From NCBI GenBank assembly GCA_964477265.1, contig CAYZDJ010000005.1:62001-126000 (forward strand): a stretch of 64,000 nucleotides of DNA, read 5' to 3'. The number at the start of each line of letters is the position of its first letter. Positions within the stretch are counted from its first letter, which is position 1. Origin of the DNA: CAIVPM01 sp964477265 (GTDB lineage Bacteria; Bacteroidota; Bacteroidia; Chitinophagales; Chitinophagaceae). Below are positions 34,663 through 41,521 of the stretch, in pieces. The notes beneath the pieces were generated by a model. It made no database searches and was not told where the DNA came from. It saw only the letters and a list, made by a program, of their open reading frames with translations. A program made the translations under genes and the position numbers.

Positions 34663-35367
34663 TTATAAAATTAAAAAAGACTGAAATACAATTTGATTTT
34701 TCTCAACCAATTTATCAGTTTGGTTTTGATATGTTTTTTGAAAACCAATGTTGTACTCTGCTTTAGGAAAATGCCATTGCAGCGAAGTGCAGAAACGGTT
34801 TTGATCGAAGCCTGTTAGTGATTGTTGTGTTTTTAAAAAAACTTCGTTAAACAATACAGCATTTATAGATTGATGATTGGAAAATGTTTTTATAGGAATA
34901 GTTACTAGTTCCATAAGCCTATATCTAAACTGGTCTATGTTATTGGCATTTGATGGATTAATTTGTCTTTTTTCAAGTAGTATTCTACTTCTGAAAATAG
35001 TTTTTGCAATTGCATTTTTATTAAGTAAACCAATGTTTATCTGCGTTTCTTTTGATGACGATAAATCTGCTTTTGCATTAATAACATCGTTTGTATTGGC
35101 ATAAAATAAAGAGCCAACAATGGTATAATTATTTTTAAGATTATAGAGCAACCAAAGCCTTTCGCTACGCATTAATGGCAGATTAAAACAATTATCATCA
35201 TTTGCATTATAGTTTGATTGCTGTCTGAAGTTAATATCAAGAATAGCAGAAAATTTATTATTTACTTTTTTTACTAAGCTTATTTTATTCCACTCTTCAA
35301 AATGAGTTTGGCAAAATAAACCATTAGCTACAAATACAGCAATAGCAAGGGTTACAACTGTTCTCAT
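34663..35367 (-). CDS. DUF2490 outer-membrane beta-barrel protein
   Basis: The 234-residue protein has a signal peptide ending LFCQ and alternating strands with aromatic ends such as SERLWLLYNLKNNYTIVGSLFY and a final F-x-L ending (FQSFLIL) typical of outer-membrane barrels. Its ATG directly follows the TauE stop codon. The domain starts HFEEWNKISLVKKVNNKF. A role in sulfur compound passage is possible but not shown. Confidence 0.78.
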   Translation of the reverse strand: MRTVVTLAIAVFVANGLFCQTHFEEWNKISLVKKVNNKFSAILDINFRQQSNYNANDDNCFNLPLMRSERLWLLYNLKNNYTIVGSLFYANTNDVINAKADLSSSKETQINIGLLNKNAIAKTIFRSRILLEKRQINPSNANNIDQFRYRLMELVTIPIKTFSNHQSINAVLFNEVFLKTQQSLTGFDQNRFCTSLQWHFPKAEYNIGFQKTYQNQTDKLVEKNQIVFQSFLIL

Positions 35368-36153
35368 TTAATAGAAAATTTCTTTAGCAATAATGTAAAC
35401 ACCTGCTACTAAAACAAACCAGCCAAATGCAGGTTTCAATTTATTTCCATCTATTTTTTTTGATAAGTAAGTGCCAATAAAAATGCCAGCAATTGCAATT
35501 GAAGAAAAGAGTAATAAGAACTCATAATTTAGTTGTACGTTATTAATAACATCGCCTGTAAACCCAATTATTGCATTTATGGCAATAATAAAAAGCGATG
35601 TGCCTATGGCTTGCTTCATAGGCAATGCTGCAAAAAATATTAAAGCAGGAATAATTAAAAACCCACCACCTGCACCTAAAAAACCTGTAACAATACCTAC
35701 CACAAAACCCACAAAAGCTAGTTTAATATTACTTGGTATTGATGCAGTAGCATTGCTTTTTTTATTTCTAATCATTGATATAGATGCTGCAATCATTAAA
35801 GTTGCAAACACTATCATTAAAAAAATATTTTTTGTAACAACGATATCATCAATTCTTAAAATAATATTGGGCAGTTGTGGCAACAAAAATTTGCGAGTTA
35901 GCAATAAACTTATTATAGATGGAATGCCAAAAACCAATGCTGTATTAACTTGTAGGTTATTAAGTTTATAATGTTTAACAGAGCCTATTAATGCCGAAAC
36001 ACCTACTACAAAAAGAGAATAGCTTGTTGCTAGTTGTGGATTAAAATGAAAAATATAAACCAGTATTGGCATTGCCAAAATAGAACCACCACCACCAATT
36101 AATCCTAAAGATATGCCTATAAATAATGCTAAAAAATAACCCAGAATTTCCAT
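35368..36153 (-). CDS. TauE/SafE family sulfite exporter-like protein
   Basis: The 261-residue protein has about eight helices and the two family repeats, each with a GGG-type motif: IGLGLIGGGGSILAMPIL (near residue 15-33) and GFLGAGGGFLIIPALIF (near 158-174). TauE/SafE proteins move sulfite or organosulfonates; in a cluster that produces sulfite this is the likely substrate. The stop codon is directly adjacent to the DUF2490 start. Confidence 0.88.
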   Translation of the reverse strand: MEILGYFLALFIGISLGLIGGGGSILAMPILVYIFHFNPQLATSYSLFVVGVSALIGSVKHYKLNNLQVNTALVFGIPSIISLLLTRKFLLPQLPNIILRIDDIVVTKNIFLMIVFATLMIAASISMIRNKKSNATASIPSNIKLAFVGFVVGIVTGFLGAGGGFLIIPALIFFAALPMKQAIGTSLFIIAINAIIGFTGDVINNVQLNYEFLLLFSSIAIAGIFIGTYLSKKIDGNKLKPAFGWFVLVAGVYIIAKEIFY

Positions 36154-36209
36154 TGTAAAAATTTATTGGCAAAAATGTGTTTCTAGAATTTATTACAATG
36201 TAACATTTA

Positions 36210-36848
36210 TCACACACTACTTGATAACTCTATATGACTGCGATGTAATTTTACTAAACCACGTTGTTCCATTTTTTTTAAAAGCCTTGATATTACTTCC
36301 CGGGATGAACTTAAATCATTGGCAATTTCCTGATGCGAAATTTGAATATCATTTGTTTTATTGGTTTTGGCATTTCGTTTTAAATAAAATTCTAAACGTT
36401 CGTCCATACTTCTAAAAGCAATACCATCAATTACTGTAAGCACTTCTTCAAATCTGCTTCGGTAAGTATCTACAACAAATTCGTACCAGCTTCTATGTTC
36501 AGTCATCCATTTATCCATTAAATGCAAAGGCACCATTATCAATTCGGCATCTTCTACAACCTTTGCCATTATCTGGCTTTTTTCGCTTTTGGTGGCACAT
36601 ATCATACTTATTGCACAGGCTTGTCCTGGCAATAAATAATACATAAAAAATTCATTGCCTTCATCGTCTTCTCTATAAATTTTAATTTTGCCTTTTGTTA
36701 CTAAAACAGTGTTTCTTATATATTGTCCACTACGCATAAGCACAGTGCCAGCCTGTGCTGCAACAGTGGTACTATGCGTTGCAATATTGTTTAATAAGGC
36801 ACTGTCAAAATCAGGAAAAAGCGATTGAGTTAAAATTCTGTTGTCCAT
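36210..36848 (-). CDS. Crp/Fnr family transcription regulator
   Basis: The 212-residue protein has an N-terminal cyclic-nucleotide-binding-like domain (about 20-115) and a C-terminal winged helix with ISHQEIANDLSSSREVIS (about 165-182) as recognition region. No N-terminal Cys cluster of Fnr type exists. It is the first gene of the minus-strand sulfur cluster and most likely controls it, sensing an unknown signal; Cys residues in AISMICATK could respond to sulfane sulfur, which is a guess. Confidence 0.88.
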   Translation of the reverse strand: MDNRILTQSLFPDFDSALLNNIATHSTTVAAQAGTVLMRSGQYIRNTVLVTKGKIKIYREDDEGNEFFMYYLLPGQACAISMICATKSEKSQIMAKVVEDAELIMVPLHLMDKWMTEHRSWYEFVVDTYRSRFEEVLTVIDGIAFRSMDERLEFYLKRNAKTNKTNDIQISHQEIANDLSSSREVISRLLKKMEQRGLVKLHRSHIELSSSV

Positions 36849-36863
36849 AGTTTATATTAGTAG

Positions 36864-36871
36864 CAAACATA
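36864..36871 (-). promoter_or_regulatory. Candidate -7 box of the Crp/Fnr gene
   Basis: On the minus strand TATGTTTG matches TAnnTTTG and lies 15 bases before the ATG at 36848. No clear -33 box was found. Confidence 0.45.
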
Positions 36872-36923
36872 TTAAAATCTAATTATTGGCTCATTGCAAT
36901 TTACTTTAACTAAATCTATTGGT

Positions 36924-36965
36924 AAATACAAAGCCATTGAATGTACACTCAACGACTTTGTATTT
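36924..36965 (-). terminator. Terminator after the T9SS gene
   Basis: AAATACAAAGCCATTGA (36924-36940) pairs with TCAACGACTTTGTATTT (36949-36965) with one mismatch. It lies just after the stop of the T9SS gene at 36994. Confidence 0.65.
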
Positions 36966-36993
36966 AAGAGTTTGAGGGCTTTGTGCTTTATTA

Positions 36994-38533
36994 TTACTCT
37001 ACTACCAGCTTTTCATTTTTAATTGTTCCGTTGGTCTGTATTACCTGCACAATGTACAAACCTTTAGTTAATAGTTTACAGTTAATAGTTAATAGTTGTG
37101 TGTTGCTCGTTATTGCGAGGTACGAAGCAATCTCTTTATGCACTAACTGACCCAAACAATTTATTATTCTCACTTCTTTAATATCCTTGCCCACAATATT
37201 CACTACATCTTTTGCAGGGTTAGGATAAACACTAACATCATTCCTAATTCCTAATTCCACATTCCTAATTTGGCTATATGTTTTCTTTCCATCAAAATCA
37301 ACAGCCTCTATTCTATAATACACTTTACTAATACCTAATTCCCAATTCCTAATTCCATCAATGTAATTGTACTTATTACTTTCTTTATTGTTGGCTTTTA
37401 CCTTACCTATTGTTATAAAATCCTTACCATTTATAGAACGTTGAATATTAAAATGGGAAACATTAATTTCATTGGCTGTTGTCCATGTATTCTCAACAGA
37501 CCTCTCGTTTCCTCGAGGTGACGAAGCATTCGTAAATCGTAAATCGTACTTCGTAAATTTAAGTGGTAACGTATTTACAATTATGTTAATAGTATCTCTG
37601 CTATAGCAGCCATTAACAGTTTGCTCTACTATATAAAAACTATTTGCATTGGGTTTTACCCAAAAACCTGGCTGTACACTATTTATTACCTGCCCTGCTG
37701 CATTAAACCATTTTATGGTGTCTATGCCATTGGTGTAACTGCCTATAAATACACTATCACCCACTTTTATTGTAGTATCTCTGCCTGCATCAGCCTTTAA
37801 GCAAAAACTATCAAGTGGTATTACTGAAACATCATCAATATAATAACCCGCTCTTGCATTTGAAGGTGTTGTTGGCTGAATTTGCCTGTAAAGTGTTTGG
37901 TTATCGTATTTAAAATTGCCTAAGGTTAAATATTGCTCACCACCATTAGCTTTAAAAATACCACTCACTCTTATCCAGTTTAAAGTATCACCTTGTATGG
38001 GGTTGCCATAGTTTACAATTTGTGGATTGGCAGGTATTACATCAAAACCTAATCTATTGGGATCGCTGTAAATAACAGTATCAGTAAACAACATGCCTGC
38101 ATTGTTGCAAGCATATCTTAACGAATTGGGTATATTTATAAAGTATTCGCAATAATATCGTCTATTTCTTTTTAAACTATCATTTAATTTAACCTGAATA
38201 TATTGTCTTTCATTTGACCCAACATAATTTACATAGTCTAAATAAATGTATGCACCACCTGTACTTGCATATTGATAACAAAGACCTCCAATTGTATTAA
38301 AAGGCACACTTACATAGGTATCGGTACAACAGCTATTGCAATAGGTAGCACCATCATGGCAAGCCATATACCAGGGGGGGGGTAGTTAAATAAAAGGGGC
38401 ATACAACATAATTTTCAAAGCTATAATTAGGCACTAAATTGTATTGCTGCTGTGCAGTAACATTGCCTGTAATAAAAAAACAAATAAAGAAAGTAACCCT
38501 GCGTAATACAGGGTTACTTGATAAATTATTCAT
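36994..38533 (-). pseudogene. T9SS type A sorting-domain protein, frameshifted at a poly-G run
   Basis: A start at 38533 gives a signal peptide and the typical NLVPNYSFENYVVCP opening, but this frame is lost at nine G (38374-38382 on the + strand). With eight G the frame would join the downstream 457-residue frame as TTPPPWYMACHDG. The joined protein would have about 510 residues: a carbohydrate-binding-like domain (about 60-240), a Cys-containing linker and a sorting domain ending GLYIVQVIQTNGTIKNEKLVVE-like. The coding part near residues 265-435 of the downstream frame contains stretches of dispersed repeats (see findings). A sequencing error in the homopolymer or a phase-variable switch are both possible. 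Confidence 0.72.
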
Positions 38534-38534
38534 A

Positions 38535-38634
38535 TTATTCAATAATTAATTTTTGAGTAATTAAGCCATTACTGCCACAATTGATTTTTACAATATAAAT
38601 ACCCTTTGTGCCCTTGTTGGTCTTCGCTTCCATC
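38535..38634 (-). pseudogene. C-terminal remnant of a T9SS sorting domain
   Basis: Minus-strand codons just before the T9SS gene read KGIYIVKINCGSNGLITQ and end LIIE then stop at 38535. This is the usual end of a type A sorting domain. The rest of its gene is not upstream; the triplicated transposase and REP region lies there instead, so the gene appears to have been cut by that region. Confidence 0.6.
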
Positions 38635-38815
38635 TTCGCCGTTGTTGTGTGTTTTTCACCAACAACGAAATTAGCATAAGCAGCTAAATGTTCTCCCATC
38701 AACAAATTCTACATCAGCATTTCGAAGTGTGCTACAAAATTTCATACATTAAATATAAATATAAAAAAAATTGTTGGTGAAAACACACAACAACGGCGAG
38801 TAAAAAATGCCACAT

Positions 38816-38934
38816 CTACACTTTCCAGTGTGTTACAAAATTCCATACTGGCAATTCTTTACTATATAATGATGCTGATGAATAATGATATTCCTCTTCC
38901 GTTAAACACAATCCTGCTTTTACAGGATTATTTT
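38816..38934 (-). pseudogene. RAYT 3' fragment, unit 1
   Basis: Minus-strand codons read NNPVKAGLCLTEEEYHYS and continue to the same WNFVTHWKV end as the intact transposase. The fragment begins at the codon for the Asn after the HNN motif start and has no HUH motif, so it cannot encode an active enzyme. Confidence 0.85.
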
Positions 38935-39142
38935 GTGCCCTTGTTGGTCTTCGCTTCCATCTTCGCCGTTGTTGTGTGTTTTTCACCAACAACGAAATTA
39001 GCATAAGCAGCTAAATGTTCTCCCATCAACAAATTCTACATCAGCATTTCGAAGTGTGCTACAAAATTTCATACATTAAATATAAATATAAAAAAAATTG
39101 TTGGTGAAAACACACAACAACGGCGAGTAAAAAATGCCACAT

Positions 39143-39295
39143 CTACACTTTCCAGTGTGTTACAAAATTCCATACTGGCAATTCTTTACTATATAATGAT
39201 GCTGATGAATAATGATATTCCTCTTCCGTTAAACACAATCCTGCTTTTACAGGATTATTATGAATATAATTTAGTTTTTGCAACAATACATCATT
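39143..39295 (-). pseudogene. RAYT 3' fragment, unit 2
   Basis: This copy retains about the last 50 codons, from NDVLLQKLNYIHNNP (thus including the catalytic-type Tyr) to WNFVTHWKV. It breaks at a different point than unit 1, so two separate duplication events are likely. Confidence 0.82.
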
Positions 39296-39503
39296 GTGCC
39301 CTTGTTGGTCTTCGCTTCCATCTTCGCCGTTGTTGTGTGTTTTTCACCAACAACGAAATTAGCATAAGCAGCTAAATGTTCTCCCATCAACAAATTCTAC
39401 ATCAGCATTTCGAAGTGTGCTACAAAATTTCATACATTAAATATAAATATAAAAAAAATTGTTGGTGAAAACACACAACAACGGCGAGTAAAAAATGCCA
39501 CAT

Positions 39504-40019
39504 CTACACTTTCCAGTGTGTTACAAAATTCCATACTGGCAATTCTTTACTATATAATGATGCTGATGAATAATGATATTCCTCTTCCGTTAAACACAAT
39601 CCTGCTTTTACAGGATTATTATGAATATAATTTAGTTTTTGCAACAATACATCATTACTATGCAACTCAATACTTAATGGGTTACGTTCCCAAATTTGAT
39701 ATTTTCTGTCTTTTGCACCAACAAAAAACTGTTCCAACACTTTTGGGTGATTCTCTTTTAAATCTCTTATAATAGTTTGTGCTGTAAACTTCAAAAACGA
39801 TTGCTGCACATCTGCTGGTTTAAACTTATTTGTCACTCGCCAAATAATATGAATATGATTGCTCATGATTACAAATCCAAATACTTCCGCTCGTTTTTCT
39901 TTTACTAAAAAAGATAGACTATTTATAATAATATCTTTGAATTTATTGGGTTTTAATAAATGTTTCCACTCTAAAATGGTTGCAGTAAAAAAAGATGGAT
40001 AATAAATTGGATATTCCAT
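39504..40019 (-). CDS. REP-associated tyrosine transposase (RAYT, Y1_Tnp family)
   Basis: The 171-residue protein has the HUH motif in SNHIHIIW (His55, His57) and the nucleophile-type Tyr131 in NYIHNNPVKAGL. It belongs to the single-copy IS200-like RAYT group, which is thought to spread REP sequences without classical transposition. REP hairpins with the arms GTTGTTGGTG and CACAACAAC flank it: 39459-39488 on the 3' side and 40037-40070 on the 5' side. The gene looks intact. Confidence 0.92.
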   Translation of the reverse strand: MEYPIYYPSFFTATILEWKHLLKPNKFKDIIINSLSFLVKEKRAEVFGFVIMSNHIHIIWRVTNKFKPADVQQSFLKFTAQTIIRDLKENHPKVLEQFFVGAKDRKYQIWERNPLSIELHSNDVLLQKLNYIHNNPVKAGLCLTEEEYHYSSASLYSKELPVWNFVTHWKV

Positions 40020-40036
40020 GCATCAAATATAAATAA

Positions 40037-40070
40037 CGTTGTTGGTGAAAAACACACAACAACGGCGAGT
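40037..40070. repeat. REP hairpin upstream of the RAYT gene
   Basis: ACGTTGTTGGTGAAAAACAC followed by ACAACAACGGCGAG forms a stem of GTTGTTG with CAACAAC. It is the seventh copy of the REP in the region 38637-40070 and the only one upstream of the intact gene. Confidence 0.85.
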
Positions 40071-40085
40071 AAACATTTTACCCAA

Positions 40086-40117
40086 CAAAAAAACCTTTGG
40101 CTTTTACCAAAGGTTTA
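40086..40117 (-). terminator. Terminator after the 233-residue gene
   Basis: AAACCTTTGG and CCAAAGGTTT form a ten-base stem with the loop CTTTTA; on the minus strand seven T follow. It lies just downstream of the stop at 40143. Confidence 0.75.
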
Positions 40118-40142
40118 AAATAAACTGCAATGTAAACTGCAA

Positions 40143-40841
40143 TTAACTACCCACAGTTATGCTCACCACATCGCTATAAGCACCTACTTGTTCATCATCG
40201 TATTTGTATATGGCTTTGTATTTCCACACAGCAGCAGTGCCTGTTGCTGGTAATGGGGTGTTATCAATATAATTGGGGTAGTTGTCGGTGGCAATAAATA
40301 CCCATGTGCCATTGCCTCTATCTGCATAAATATCTACCCCATCAAAATCGCCTTTAGCCCACATTACTTCTGGCTTGCCACCTTGCACCAATCTTATACC
40401 TATACTTGGCTTAGCATTTATCAAATCTGGTGGCACTATCTCAGTTCCTTCTATTCCTAAATCTTTGCCATCAGCCTCAGTATAGTTGGTTCTACTTTTT
40501 ATTACACCAGCTATAGCTGCTGCACGTTTAAAAACACCAGGTGCTACTGCTGTTGGCACTGCTGCCATAACAGGTGGTGTGGGCACTACTGCTGCTGTTG
40601 CTCCTGCTACTATACCATCTTTTAACTCGTTTTTATACCCTGTAAGTTTTTTAAGGTATTCGTTGTATTGGTTGGTATAGTTTAACCAATAGGTAAAGTA
40701 GGTGTTACTTTCCTGCATATCGGTTACTTCGGCAGCCGATATAACGTATTTGGTGCCATAAGTACCTAATTTATTTGCAAAATTTTGTAGCCACAATTGT
40801 TTATCTGCATCGTTGCGTGGCATAAATGATTGTTTTGCCAT
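40143..40841 (-). CDS. Protein of unknown function with Ala/Pro/Val-rich hinge
   Basis: The ATG at 40841 gives 232 residues beginning MAKQSFMPRNDADKQLWLQNF. The N-terminal 95 residues are helical; then a low-complexity part (AVVPTPPVMAAVPTAVAPG) and a C-terminal beta-rich, fibronectin-like part (about 140-232) ending YSDVVSITVGS. I do not recognise a named family; similar small proteins occur repeatedly in Bacteroidota genomes as far as I recall. A longer form starting at 40964 would read into the 21-bp repeat array and is rejected. Confidence 0.7.
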   Translation of the reverse strand: MAKQSFMPRNDADKQLWLQNFANKLGTYGTKYVISAAEVTDMQESNTYFTYWLNYTNQYNEYLKKLTGYKNELKDGIVAGATAAVVPTPPVMAAVPTAVAPGVFKRAAAIAGVIKSRTNYTEADGKDLGIEGTEIVPPDLINAKPSIGIRLVQGGKPEVMWAKGDFDGVDIYADRGNGTWVFIATDNYPNYIDNTPLPATGTAAVWKYKAIYKYDDEQVGAYSDVVSITVGS

Positions 40842-40892
40842 TGTATTACTTTTTTTAATTTTAATAAAAAAGAGGGGAAAATTTGTTAAAAT

Positions 40893-41207
40893 ACAGTGTT
40901 TAAGCGTAAAAACTGCTTTACAAGTGCCATTGCATTGCTGCAAAACTATTTTGCAGCGTTTCAAAAAGGTTTTGCGTTAATACAAAATCATTTTGTATAG
41001 CAGCATAGCTTGGGTGCATTGTTGTAAAACAATTTTGCACTGTTGCACAGCAATTTTGCGTTACTGTATTTTTATTTTGAATGGCTGCAATGGTGTGGTG
41101 TATTGCTGTAAAACTATTTTGCAGCAGCTACAACTTGTGTTGTAATAGTGCAGCAGCAATTGTAGTTGCTGCGAAATGTAATTGTAATATGCCACATTAA
41201 TACTGTA
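40893..41207. repeat. Decayed 21-bp tandem repeat array
   Basis: From 40893 to 41207 the sequence divides without a single indel into 15 units of 21 bases, e.g. 40935-40955, 40977-40997, 41019-41039 and 41103-41123. Strong units contain palindromes: TGCAAAACTATTTTGCA, TACAAAATCATTTTGTA, TGTAAAACAATTTTGCA. In one + frame the units read as a seven-residue repeat (LLQNYFA, AFQKGFA, LIQNHFV), but stop codons interrupt it at units around 40998, 41025 and 41109. The stretch 41208-41465 holds nothing I can identify. Confidence 0.75.
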
Positions 41208-41465
41208 TTGCCTTGCCATAAAATTGAAATGTTGCCACTCGGTTAAAAAACAAAACGCAGTTAGTTGTGTTTAGTGCAACTGTGGGGTGGGCTGTGGTTA
41301 TTAATGTTTACAAACATATTTCTGTTTTATGGGTTAATGCATAAACAGTTATGTTTTGTTATATCAAATGTATATGGCTAATTTATTTATAATAATATTG
41401 AAAATCATAAAGTTTTGTTAAAAAAATACTTTTGGAATTTGGAATAGAGAATTATGGCAGGCATT

Positions 41466-41501
41466 AAAAAGCCGTTGAATATTACACTCAACGGCTTTTT
41501 T
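41466..41501 (-). terminator. Terminator of the rimP-nusA-infB operon
   Basis: AAAAAGCCGTTGA (41466-41478) and TCAACGGCTTTTT (41488-41500) form a perfect 13-base stem. It can act in both directions and lies 21 bases after the infB stop. Confidence 0.85.
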
Positions 41502-41521
41502 ACTATTTTAAATCATCAATT

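Larger units (their letters stand above)
38608..39503. repeat. Tandem copies of REP pair plus RAYT 3' end
   Basis: Three units begin with GTGCCCTTGTTGGTCTTCGC at 38608, 38935 and 39296 (units of 327 and 361 bases; the third runs into the intact transposase gene). Each unit carries two opposed REP hairpins (38637-38667/38770-38800, 38964-38994/39098-39127, 39325-39355/39459-39488) and the last 37 to 50 codons of the transposase gene. The sequence between units is practically identical. Confidence 0.88.

Noticed and set aside
38816..39004. 62-codon minus-strand frame as an independent gene
   Set aside because: Its second half is a copy of the transposase C-terminus and its first half reads through a REP hairpin.
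38608..40070. CRISPR array
   Set aside because: Units are over 300 bases, contain gene fragments and opposed hairpins, and there are no short spacers or cas genes.
40842..40964. Longer N-terminus for the protein at 40143-40841
   Set aside because: The extra 41 codons lie in the 21-bp repeat array and begin with TTG; the ATG at 40841 gives a normal start.
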